Origin: Lachnospiraceae bacterium
GTDB taxonomy: Bacteria; Bacillota; Clostridia; Lachnospirales; Lachnospiraceae
Length of the DNA: 64,000 bases
Direction: 5' to 3'
Assembly (NCBI GenBank): GCA_021628825.1
Contig: JAJXRY010000001.1
Location: forward strand, 1,302,001 to 1,366,000
Position numbers and translations under genes: made by a program. Under the pieces are notes generated by a model. It worked only from the letters and a program-made list of their open reading frames with translations. It did no database searches and was not told the origin of the DNA. Shown in pieces: positions 20,635 to 29,297 of this stretch; positions within the stretch are counted from its first letter, which is position 1, and the number at the start of each line of letters is the position of its first letter.

Positions 20635-21063
20635 TTACTTCTCCCTGATATTCCAATCCAGTATACACTTTAAAATATAGTTCGACATTTCCGAAATCGG
20701 CATATTGAACTGGTCATCATCAAATAACAAACTTACCGCAAATAAATTTGCTTCATATTCTGTATTGGTAAATACATTCTTTTCGTTAACCGAGAAATGA
20801 TTCATCCCTTCTTCATGCAGCAAAGCATGTCCCAGCTCGTGTGCACATAATACCATTCTGGACTTTTTATCATACGCTGCATTCAACATAATCATGGTTG
20901 GATAAGCTTCCATTTTAACAGTAAACGCTTTCCGTGACACATCTGTGTGAACCCCATCCACCACCCGGATTCCAAAATGCTCTGCCAGTTTATATGGATT
21001 TTGCGTATGATATTCTCTCCGCAATTCACGTGCGTACCGTATAATATCCTCTCTTGTCCGCAT
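20635..21063 (-). CDS. ImmA/IrrE-family metallopeptidase
   Basis: The 142-residue protein carries the zinc protease motif HELGHALLHEEG near residue 74 and a further conserved acidic region EYEANLFAVSLL, as in ImmA of ICEBs1 and IrrE of Deinococcus. These peptidases cleave a partner XRE repressor and so derepress a mobile element or stress regulon. It sits 12 bases after the XRE repressor gene in the same direction, the standard arrangement. The frame is intact. Confidence 0.9.
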   Translation of the reverse strand: MRTREDIIRYARELRREYHTQNPYKLAEHFGIRVVDGVHTDVSRKAFTVKMEAYPTMIMLNAAYDKKSRMVLCAHELGHALLHEEGMNHFSVNEKNVFTNTEYEANLFAVSLLFDDDQFNMPISEMSNYILKCILDWNIREK

Positions 21064-21075
21064 TTTCTATTCCCA

Positions 21076-21462
21076 TCACTTATATTTATAACTAACCAGT
21101 TTCAACTGCTGCAAAATTTCATTGGCAAATTCCATGATTTTCCTATCATCCAACTTATCCAGATCATAGCCTCCATAGGCTGCGAGGGTCGGTAATTTCA
21201 AGATAAATTCCATCGCTTCCTGTGGGCTTCCGAAGTTTTCTGGCAATATCGTATCTTCATCCACCTCATTTCCCATTAATCTGGTTGGCGTTGTCTGCAG
21301 GATACGACATAGACTGTCAAATACATGAACCGGAATCTTTTCAATACTGGAATCCTCGTAACGATATACGGTAGATACTGAAACCCCCAGTTCTTTGGCA
21401 ACAAAGTCCACGCTGATTCCTAATTCTTTTCTTCTTTTCTTAATTCGTTCTCCTAATTCCAT
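21076..21462 (-). CDS. XRE-family (Cro/CI-like) repressor
   Basis: The protein starts MELGERIKKRRKELGISVD and has a complete helix-turn-helix (VAKELGVSVSTVYRYEDSSIEKI). About 129 residues; I choose the ATG at 21462, behind a GAGG site, although the frame opens 21 bases earlier at a TTG. The C-terminal half probably dimerises and contains the ImmA target. It is divergent from an FtsZ paralogue, and the shared intergenic region carries several TTGCAT-type palindromes that overlap both promoters, so it likely controls itself and that gene. Confidence 0.88.
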   Translation of the reverse strand: MELGERIKKRRKELGISVDFVAKELGVSVSTVYRYEDSSIEKIPVHVFDSLCRILQTTPTRLMGNEVDEDTILPENFGSPQEAMEFILKLPTLAAYGGYDLDKLDDRKIMEFANEILQQLKLVSYKYK

Positions 21463-21532
21463 CTTCCCATTCCTCATATTCAACCATTAAGCAAAGTCTT
21501 CTACCCTGCAAATCATATCTGATTACAGGCAC

Positions 21533-21561
21533 ATTATAAAACTTTTTTCGCATTATCGCAA
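21533..21561 (-). promoter_or_regulatory. Promoter of the XRE-ImmA-HNH operon
   Basis: On the minus strand a TTGCGA -35 (21556-21561) and a perfect TATAAT -10 (21533-21538) are separated by 17 bases. The -35 lies inside the palindrome-like TTGCGATAATGCG, related to the TTGCAT operators nearby, so autorepression is likely. Confidence 0.7.
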
Positions 21562-21571
21562 CATATTAATC

Positions 21572-21670
21572 TTGCATTTTTGCAATTTTTGTATTGACAC
21601 ATCATCAGATGTCCTGTATAACTTATTTATAAATTTGCATTTATGCAATTATTGTTTTGCATAAGTGCAT
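21572..21670. promoter_or_regulatory. Three TTGCAT-type palindromic operators
   Basis: TTGCATTTTTGCAA (21572-21585), TTGCATTTATGCAA (21635-21648) and TTGCATAAGTGCAT (21657-21670) are near-identical 14-bp palindromes; a fourth, weaker site covers 21549-21561. They flank the forward promoter on both sides, as operators of an XRE repressor would. Assignment to the adjacent XRE protein is inference. Confidence 0.7.
21594..21622 (+). promoter_or_regulatory. Promoter of the FtsZ paralogue
   Basis: TTGACA at 21594-21599 and TATAAC at 21617-21622 are 17 bases apart, a near-consensus sigma-A promoter. Palindromic operators lie immediately upstream and downstream. Confidence 0.7.
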
Positions 21671-21716
21671 TATGAAAATCCAAAAAAATGACATTTCAAA
21701 GGAGATTAAGATTACT

Positions 21717-22834
21717 ATGATTGAGGTCAAAAACACAAGTACAATCAATCCAAAGATTCTGGTGATCGGTATTGGAGGCGGAGGAAACAATGCAGTGAAT
21801 CGTATGGTAAACAGCAATACTTGTTCTGACTCACTGGAATACGTGGCAATCAATACAGATCAAATGGTCTTAAACAATTCCCAGGCAGCACAAACTCTGA
21901 CAATTGGTCCAAAGCTTACCGGCGGCTTCGGTGCCGGCGGCAATCCGGAGATCGGCTGTGCTTCCGCTGAAGAAAGTGAAGACGCTATTAAATCGATCCT
22001 CAGCGGGTGCAACATGGCTATTCTGACCGCCGGCATGGGTGGTGGAACCGGTACCGGTGCCACTCCTGTTATAGCCCGCTTATGTAAGGAAATGAACATT
22101 TTTATCCATTGCCGTCGTAACAAAACCTTTTTCCTTCGAAGGCTGCAAGAAGGAAAAAAATCTGCAGAAGCCGGAATTGAGAAATTAACCGAACAGATCG
22201 ATACTCTCTTCGTCATTCCAAACAACCGGCTTTTTTTACAAATACTGATAAAAAAATCTGACGGTAGCGGAAGCTTTTTGAGCTTGCAGATTCCGTACTA
22301 AAAAAATACGATAGAAGCGATTACTAATATCATCAATAATTGCGGATTAATTAATCTGGATTTCAATGACCTGAAATCCGTTCTCGGTCATAAAGGATTG
22401 GGGCACATTGGCATTAGCCATGTGAACGATCGTAATGCTATTATGGATGCCATGAAAGAAGCAATCCACTCTCCTCTTTTAGAAACCGACCTGCAAGGTG
22501 CGTCCCACGTATTAATCAACTGCAGTGCAGGATTAAACCTCGTAGAGTTGAACACTGCAATCAGTTATGTGCAGGAAATTGTTGGTAATAATGCTGACAT
22601 TATATGGGGAACCGTCTCAACAGATGAAAATCCGGATGACATTGCTGTTACTCTGATTGCGACCGGTTTTTTTCCACACCCACTGCAAAGGAACATCCTT
22701 CTACTCTGCCAAAGTATTCCGTTCCTCTGGATAAAGTTCCGGCAACGGCTTCCCTTCTTCCTCCGAAGCCACTGGAATCCAACATCCCTTTAAAGCCGAT
22801 TATCATTCCGGATTTTATCAAAGGGAAAAAGTAG
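21717..22834 (+). CDS. FtsZ paralogue (tubulin/FtsZ GTPase), several frameshifts
   Basis: The protein has the FtsZ nucleotide fold: IGIGGGGNNAVNRMVNS near the start, tubulin signature GMGGGTGTGATPVIAR, then after correction of indels near 22100-22150, 22225-22235, 22295-22305 and 22668-22680 the T7-loop region NNCGLINLDFNDLKSVLGHKG and the C-terminal domain. It ends in a proline-rich linker and IPDFIKGKK, which resembles the conserved C-terminal FtsZ peptide that binds FtsA/SepF/ZipA. The ATG at 21717 follows AAAGGAG. It is not in a dcw cluster, its sequence is diverged, and it lies opposite a phage-type repressor, so it is unlikely to be the housekeeping FtsZ. Confidence 0.75.
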
Positions 22835-22934
22835 GCGTTCACTTTTTCAATTTTGTGATAAACTAATAGTATAATTGTTTTTAAATCAACTACACTTTGA
22901 TAAACTCAGGAATGACAGCTAAGGAACGATTACT

Positions 22935-24314
22935 ATGAACAGCATCACGAATTACTTTCAAAAACTCAAAACCAACTATCACAAAGAAACCTTAAAGACC
23001 ACTATCGACATGGCGTGGCCGGCAATTGTGGAATCCTTTTTCGTGGCTTTTGCGGGGCTCATCGATTCCCTGATGGTAAGTTCACTTGGTTCCAGTGCCG
23101 TCGCAGCCGTAGGACTTACTACACAGCCCAAATTGCTGGGGCTTGCGTTATTCTTTGCGCTGAATGTGGCAATTTCAGCATTGGTTGCCAGAAGACGTGG
23201 GGAGCAGCGGCAGGACTCTGCCAATGAAATTCTCTACACGGCGGTCCTGTTTATTATCGTAGCTGCTGTCATTCTGAGCATCGGCCTTGTTGCCTTTGCC
23301 GGTCCGATTATGAACTTCTGCGGATCTACCGCTGATACCCACGACGGGGCGGTTGCTTATTTTCGTATCATCATGGGCGGCATGATTTTTAACTGTATTC
23401 AGATGGGAATTAACTCTGCACAGAGAGGTGCGGGAAATACCAAAATTACCATGCGTACCAACGTAACCTCCAATGTCATCAACATCATTCTGAATTATCT
23501 GCTGATTAACGGTCACTTCGGCTTCCCGGCTCTGGGAATCCAAGGAGCTGCCCTTGCAACAGTTTCCGGAACGGTAGTGGCATGTATTATGAGCATCGCT
23601 TCCATCGTCAAAAAGGATAATTTTATCAGCATTCCTTATATTATGAGCCATAAAATCAGCCCCACCGCTGCAGCCTTTTTTAACCTTATTAAGGTTGGCT
23701 ACAGTGTGTTCTTCGAACAGGTCCTCATGCGGATCGGCTTCATGCTGACTGCCATTATGGCCGCCGACCAGGGAACCGATGCAATGGCTGCCCATCAGGT
23801 GGGAATGAATATCATGGCACTGTCCTTCTCCTTCGGGGACGGTCTGCAATCCACAGCAGTTGCGCTGATTGGGCGAAGCCTGGGTGCCGGTGATCCGGAT
23901 CTTGCCAAGGAATACGGACGTACCTGCCGTCTCATCGGAGCCTTTATCGCGGTGTGTCTGGTCGGCATCTACTACTTTGGTGCAAGCGGATTATATCACC
24001 TGTTTTTCAGGGAAGAACACATTGTAGCAATCGGGGTGAGCATCATGCATGTGATCATCTTTGTCGTGATCTTCCAGATCTGTCAGGTCATCTACATGGG
24101 CTGCCTGCGGGGTGCCGGTGATACTCTGTACACCGCGATTGCCTCTACCATCAGCGTCACCATCATCCGTACCGTCGTTTCCTACCTCTTTGGGTATACG
24201 CTTGGCTTCGGCATCATCGGAATCTGGATGGGCGTCCTCGGTGATCAGATTTCACGGTTTATCTTCGCAACCGTACGCTTCAAACAGGGAAAGTGGGTGC
24301 AGATTAAGATTTAG
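22935..24314 (+). CDS. MATE-family efflux transporter
   Basis: MATE proteins export drugs or metabolites in exchange for sodium or protons. The 459 residues contain about 12 membrane segments in two halves; the family hallmarks are MAWPAIVESFFVAFAGLIDSLMVSSLG at the N-terminus, QRGAGNTK after helix 4 and the second-half equivalents AHQVGMNIMALSFSFGDGL and GCLRGAGDTLY. TAAGGAACG precedes the start. The frame is intact. Substrate unknown. Confidence 0.93.
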   Translation: MNSITNYFQKLKTNYHKETLKTTIDMAWPAIVESFFVAFAGLIDSLMVSSLGSSAVAAVGLTTQPKLLGLALFFALNVAISALVARRRGEQRQDSANEILYTAVLFIIVAAVILSIGLVAFAGPIMNFCGSTADTHDGAVAYFRIIMGGMIFNCIQMGINSAQRGAGNTKITMRTNVTSNVINIILNYLLINGHFGFPALGIQGAALATVSGTVVACIMSIASIVKKDNFISIPYIMSHKISPTAAAFFNLIKVGYSVFFEQVLMRIGFMLTAIMAADQGTDAMAAHQVGMNIMALSFSFGDGLQSTAVALIGRSLGAGDPDLAKEYGRTCRLIGAFIAVCLVGIYYFGASGLYHLFFREEHIVAIGVSIMHVIIFVVIFQICQVIYMGCLRGAGDTLYTAIASTISVTIIRTVVSYLFGYTLGFGIIGIWMGVLGDQISRFIFATVRFKQGKWVQIKI

Positions 24315-24316
24315 TC

Positions 24317-25049
24317 TTAGATATCTCTCCTGCTCAGAATCATACTGCTGATCGTCATAAACAGGACGATATACACGATGCAGATCACAACAAACCACAC
24401 ATATCCCGATTCAATCAGTTCCTGCGGCGCATTGGAATTCATTCCGTATGCCATAAGCGAATAGGGCCAGATATGCCCCAGATGCTTTGCAAGGAACACC
24501 AGTCCGGATAAGCCTCCTCCGAGTGCGATTCCGACGGGAAGTGCAAAGCTCTTGATAAAAAGGGAAATCATAAGCTGTATGGCTGCAATTACCGTGCCGC
24601 CAAGTGTTCCGAAAAGACACCAGATCACGAGCTTTCCCCACGGAATGGCAGACGTCAGGCCAATCACCTTTCCGGATATCACAAACAGGGTACAGATCCA
24701 TATTTCACTGAAAAGGATCATAGAAAAGACCTGTACGAGCTTGGCAATAAACACAAGGTTCCTGGACACCGGCATCGATAAGACCTTATTCCAGTTACGG
24801 TTGTTTTCCTCCTGCCGCATAATGTAAGAGGAATAGATCCCGATCATGATCGGCAAAAAGAAATAGCACGTAAATAAAGTATGCTGCGTCCAGAGACTGA
24901 ACCATTCACTTTGTAGAATTTCAATATTTGCCATATAATTTAATGTCCCGAGCAGTGCCGGTATCACCGGCATAAACAAAAAAATGCCAGCCAGAGCGGT
25001 GACCGCTTCAATTTCAATCTTTCTGCTTTTGATTAATTTTAAATAACAT
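24317..25049 (-). CDS. ABC transporter permease 2, lantibiotic-immunity/CprC type (one frameshift)
   Basis: The protein has six hydrophobic segments and the pattern of LanG/CprC permeases. It starts at 25049, just after the permease 1 stop, with an AGGAAGGAG site; the frame breaks after about four codons in AAAA (near 25035-25040), where removing one A gives MLFKLIKSRKIEIEAVTALAGIF. It continues intact to 24317, about 243 residues, ending ISSMILSRRDI as LanE/LanG-type permeases do. It forms the membrane half of the transporter with permease 1. Confidence 0.8.
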
Positions 25050-25051
25050 CT

Positions 25052-25818
25052 TTAAAACTCCTTCCTGCTAAAAATGTATTTTCCAATGACATAAGTCAGA
25101 ATCATCAGACCAATCAGTAAAGCAAATGCCGTCCAGTCAAGAGGCAACACTGCAAAATACGCATGGTCATACCTTGTCTCCTTATCCCAGCCGAAGAGTC
25201 CGACAAACTGTAAAGCTCCATAATATCCCCACAATACTGCTTTCCGCAAAACCGGAAATTGCGGCAGGAACATGGAAAACAGACCGACAAACTCTCCGGT
25301 TACTCCAACAAAAAACGGAATTGCCTGATTCTTAAAAATCATAGACAGTGAGTGCTGAAAAGTATAGATGGCAGCCGTCGGAACAATCGTAAACAAGAGA
25401 TAAAGCAGATAATTATTTAACGGGAGTTCTTCTGTGAAACCTGCCATATTTTTCCATATACTATCGTCACGATCCAGAACAGGATCACGCCGGAAAGGAC
25501 GATCATCAGTCCATAAAGTAATTTTGCGTCAAAGAGTTTTCCTTTGTCCTCCATCGTACAGAGCAGTTTAAAATTGCTGCCCTTATGTTCCAGATCACAG
25601 AGCCGGGATGCAATCACCGTACACAGCAAAGGAAAAAAGATCGCATTGACAAGCGGAAACTGATAGAGAAACATGCTATATCCGTTCCGTCTGATAAAAT
25701 CACTGCTCATATTCCCGTAAAAAGCCCACACGCTCATTAAAACAAGCGCGGCAAACACCGTGAGAAAGAGATGCTTCCGTTTTGTTTTCTTATATTCACA
25801 TTTTATCAGTCTGATCAT
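25052..25818 (-). CDS. ABC transporter permease 1, lantibiotic-immunity/CprB type (one frameshift)
   Basis: The ATG at 25818 overlaps the ATPase stop codon as ATGA. MIRLIKCEYKKTKRKHLFL, a basic N-terminus before the first helix, is typical of LanE/CprB permeases. A missing A near 25450 interrupts the frame between GKI and NMAGFTEELPLNNYLLYLLF; the remainder runs to 25052 and ends IGKYIFSRKEF. About 255 residues with six membrane segments. Likely partner of permease 2 and the ATPase in exporting cationic antimicrobial peptides from the membrane. Confidence 0.82.
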
Positions 25819-26555
25819 AAGCTCCTGTCCTTTCCGGTCAGATCCAGGAAAAATCTGCTCCAGGGACTTATTCCGATCGGTTTCGTGCAGGTTCGAAAGC
25901 GCCCCCTGATAACACATTTTTTTCCGTTTGCAATAATCCCAATGTCGTCTGCAAGCTGGTCAATTTCCGAAAGCAGGTGGCTGGATACGATTACCGTCAT
26001 GCCGTATTGCTGTGGAAGCGACTTAACAAGTTCCCGCATTTCCTGTATTCCCGACGGATCAAGCCCGTTGGTCGGCTCATCCAGAATGAGGAGCTTTGGA
26101 AAAGAAAGAAGGGCACTGGCAAGACCCAGCCTTTGTTTCATACCAAGGGAAAACTGGGACGTTTTCTTGTTTCCCTGCCTGTCCAGACGGACAATCTTCA
26201 AGACCTCATCAATATTACGATCCGGCAGATCCAGAATCGTCGTATATATTTTTAAATTTTCCTTTGCCGTAAGATGTCCGTAATAGGACGGCGATTCGAT
26301 TAACGACCCGATATTTCTTAAAAATGAGAAGCCTGTTTTTTTCTCCGTAAACCGCTGCCCGAACAGATCAATTTCACCTGCTGTCGGATGCACAAGGCCT
26401 AAAAAGCATTTTTCAGCGTTGTAGACTTTCCTGCCCCATTTGGCCCCAAAAATCCGTAAATCTTTCCTTCCTTTACTGACAGATCCAGATGATTGACCGG
26501 GCATAGGTCACCATATCGTTTCGTCAGATCCGTTGTTTTTTACAATTTCTTTCAT
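25815..26555 (-). CDS. ABC transporter ATPase, lantibiotic-immunity/CprA (BcrA) type (two frameshifts)
   Basis: After correction the protein reads MKEIVKTTDLTKRYGD, Walker A FLGPNGAGKSTTLKMLLGL, signature SLGMKQRLGLASALL and Walker B LLILDEPTNGLDPSG. Indels lie near 26400-26540 in the N-terminal part and near 25918-25924 in a T run before the C-terminal HETDRNKSLEQIFLDLTGKDRSL. The start at 26555 precedes a 158-base divergent gap to the response regulator. About 245 residues, normal for LanF/BcrA ATPases. The set ATPase-permease-permease plus divergent two-component genes matches CprABC-CprRK of Clostridioides difficile and lantibiotic immunity systems. Confidence 0.87.
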
Positions 26556-26610
26556 ACTGATTAACCTCTTTTCTTTAAGATACCCAGATCGTAACACGCC
26601 TGCCTTTCCA

Positions 26611-26641
26611 CAAACTTAAATCAACCTTAACGCAACCTTAA
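26611..26641. promoter_or_regulatory. Three direct repeats 11 bp apart, probable response-regulator binding site
   Basis: CAAACTTAA at 26611, CAACCTTAA at 26622 and CAACCTTAA at 26633 recur with exact 11-base spacing, one helical turn. This is the pattern bound by OmpR/PhoB-type regulators. The site lies in the divergent gap between the ABC transporter and the two-component genes, so the response regulator at 26714 is the natural candidate to bind it. Confidence 0.6.
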
Positions 26642-26713
26642 TTTTTTTGCATTTCCGGCGTTCACCTGTTTCAACATGGACGGATCTATGATACGATCTT
26701 TGTGGTGATTACT

Positions 26714-27421
26714 ATGAAAGAATTATTGAACAAGAAAATCCTGATTGTGGACGATGAGCCTGAGCTTTTGCAGATGGTACAGAACGCCCTGTTTGATGCG
26801 GGCTTCTTTCAGGTTTATACTGCGGACACCTGTGCAAAGGCCATTTTGCTTGCGAAGTCTCAGCCGGTGGCACTCTTTTTACTGGATGTCAACCTGCCTG
26901 ACGGGAACGGCTTTATGCTCTACCAGACCCCTGCGTGAAACTTCTGACGCTCCTGTCATTTTTTTCTAACTGCAAGAGGTGAGGCCGGGGATAAAGTGCG
27001 CGGCTTTGATTTGGGCGCAGACGATTATATTGTAAAACCGTTTCTGCTTTCCGAACTGACCCTGCGGGTAAAGGCGCTGCTTCGCCGGACATACGCAGCC
27101 GTGCATAAAGAAACCGGGTTTTCTGTGGGGGATCAATACGTTAATTTTGAAAAGGCTGCGGTCATCCGTAACGGAAAAGAGGCTCCGCTGACACCGAAAG
27201 AATTGATCCTGATAAAGAAATTATGGGAAAACAAAGACAAAATTGTTACCAACGATGCCCTGTGCCTTGCGGCGTGGGGCGAGGAATATTACGGACATGA
27301 GAACACACTGATGGTGCACATCCGCAGACTGCGTGAAAAAATCGAGAAAAATCCGTCAGCTCCTGTTCATCTTGTTACGGTAAAAGGACTGGGATATAAG
27401 TGGGTATCGGAAAATGAATAA
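26714..27421 (+). CDS. OmpR-family response regulator, CprR/NisR-like (two indels)
   Basis: The receiver domain shows ILIVDDEPELL (acidic pocket), LLDVNLPDGNGF (phospho-acceptor aspartate) and, after correction of indels near 26928-26932 and 26962-26968, VIFLTARGEAGDKVRGFDLGADDYIVKPF. The C-terminal winged helix follows: LTPKELILIKKLWENKDKIVTNDALCLAAWG and RLREKIEKNPSAPVHLVTVKGLGYKW. About 236 residues. The histidine kinase gene overlaps its end by eight bases. It likely activates the divergent peptide-resistance transporter. Confidence 0.88.
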
Positions 27422-28749
27422 AAACTACCATAAAAAAATTTTTTTAAGCTTTTCGTTCGTAGCCGCTGTGATTGCCACGCTGCTTCTGATCATCAATGCG
27501 TTGGGGCTTGGAATCCTTGCTTCTGACACAGATTTTTTGCTACAGGAGCATTCTCCCAATTCCATTCTGGAAGACATTGCTCGGAATCTGAAAGAAACCG
27601 ACACGGGATATACGCTTTCCAATGGAACGATTCCGGATGACTACTGGTGCATTCTCTTGGATGACAATGGAACGATCCTCTGGTCTGAAAACCAGCCCAA
27701 TGATATTCCCACGCACTATTCCATCCGGGACATTGCGAAGCTGACCCACTGGTTTTTGTGTGATTATCCGGTTTTTGTCCGCGCAGAAGGCTATGGACTT
27801 CTTATTCTCGGCATTCCGAAAAATGCGGTTGGAAAGTATGAGCTGATCTATTCCATGAAATGGTTTGACTCCCTGCCCGAAAGACTTGTGATCATCCTTT
27901 TTATCAATCTAGCCATTGCGCTTTTCTTAAGCCTAATCTTTGGCAGGAAGCTTTATGGCAATTTAAAGACCATAACTTCGGCAATCAATGATCTGCGGAA
28001 CGAAAAGGAAGTCAACCTGCCCGAAAAAGGGATCTTTCGTGACGTCCGGCGAAACCTTAACCAGACCTCAAGATCCATGCTCTACAAAAATGCACTCCTT
28101 TCCGAAAGGGAGAAAGCCCGCGTAAACTGGATTGTCGGGATCTCCCATGACATCCGGACTCCGCTTGCCATTATCCTGGGTAATGCCGAAGAGCTGGAGC
28201 ATGCGCCAGAGCTTACGGAAAGCAGCCGGAAAAAGGCTGCGTCAGCCAGGAAGCAGAGCATCAAAATCAAAAAACTGATCGAGGATCTGAATTTAATTTC
28301 TTCTCTGGAATATGACATGCAGCCCTCCAAAAAGCATCCTGTACCTGTATGCCCGCTGCTCCGCGAAATGGTCTGCGACATCTACAACAATCTCAGTGAG
28401 TCATATTCGATTGATGTGGATCTCCGTGCAGAAAATGCGGTTGTTTCCGGTGATGAAAGTTTGCTTGGCAGAGTCTTTTTTTAACATCATCAATAACAGT
28501 ATCGTTCATAATCCAGACGGCTGCACCATAAGCATTTCCGAAGCTGTGCAGGATCAAAAGGTGTGGATTGAAATCCGGGACAACGGCTGTGGAATAGACG
28601 AAGCGGTAATTCAAAATTCGGATGAGCTCCTGCAGGGCCGGCATGGCCTTGGACTTTCCATGACCAGGAAAATTGTGAAAGCCCACGGCGGTACACTGGG
28701 AATCCGGAATGATGAGGGCTGCGTCGTAACCATAAAAAAATACCGGTGA
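27414..28749 (+). CDS. Sensor histidine kinase, CprK-like (one frameshift)
   Basis: The kinase has two membrane segments (near residues 10-30 and 158-178) with an external loop of about 125 residues, a short HAMP-like linker, the H-box VGISHDIRTPLAIILGNAEELE, and an ATP-binding domain with N-box NIINNSIVHNPDG, DNGCGID and GLGLSMTRKIVKAHGG. An extra T in the T run at 28476-28482 breaks the frame between GRVFF and NIINNS. About 445 residues. Paired with the response regulator; probably senses antimicrobial peptides through the external loop, by analogy with CprK and lantibiotic kinases. Confidence 0.88.
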
Positions 28750-28795
28750 TTTGAAATATATTTTTTTAAGAGGTTCATCGCCGATAATTAATTTT

Positions 28796-29195
28796 TGGAT
28801 TATTTCTTCATGATTTCATCTATTATTTCCATTTTTTTATCACGGGAGCTTGCCTTCCTCACGATACATTGTCTTTATTTTTGGACTTTTTTTCTTCTTG
28901 ATTTCTTCCATTATGTCCATTTTTCTGCATGCCAGCTTGCCTTCCTCACGATACATTGTCTTTATTTTTGGACTTTTTTTCTTCTTGATTTCTTCCATTA
29001 TGTCCATTTTTCTGCATGCCAGCTTGCTTTCTTCACGATACGATCTCTTTATTTTTGGACTTTTTTTCTTCTTGATTTCTTCCATTATGTCCATTTACAA
29101 CGTGCCAGCTTGCCTTCTTCACGATACGATCTCTTTATTTTTGGACTTTTACTTTCGTAATATTTTTCAACACAACGGTTTACTTTTATTTCTAA
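28796..29195 (-). repeat. 87-bp tandem repeats (about 4 copies), possibly coding a 29-residue-repeat protein on the minus strand
   Basis: Units begin at about 28847, 28934, 29021 and 29107, spacing 87, 87 and 86 bases, nearly identical. On the minus strand each encodes a 29-residue lysine- and glutamate-rich unit with MDIMEEIKKKKSPKIK and MYREEGKLACRK; the frame is open over three units (29094 to 28840). Single-base shifts at both ends would extend it to EKYYESKSPKIK upstream and SRDKKMEIIDEIMKK plus a stop downstream. 87 is a multiple of three, which favours a coding repeat. I find no clear start codon or ribosome-binding site and no known family. Confidence 0.6.
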
Positions 29196-29297
29196 AAATA
29201 TATTAGAATTATGCTGTATGCAAAAAGAAGGAACTTTGCACGATCCAATGAACATCGTGTCAAACAGTTACCAAGAATAATAAAGGAGAGACGTAAC

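Noticed and set aside
20635..21462. XRE plus ImmA as a type II toxin-antitoxin pair
   Set aside because: The HELGH peptidase with an XRE partner is the standard repressor/anti-repressor switch, so a toxin role is not the first explanation.
28795..29160. Plus-strand 121-residue frame over the 87-bp repeats (YFWTFFLLDFFHYV units)
   Set aside because: It is the complement of the lysine-rich minus-strand repeats, lacks a ribosome-binding site, and is a hydrophobic shadow of low-complexity DNA.
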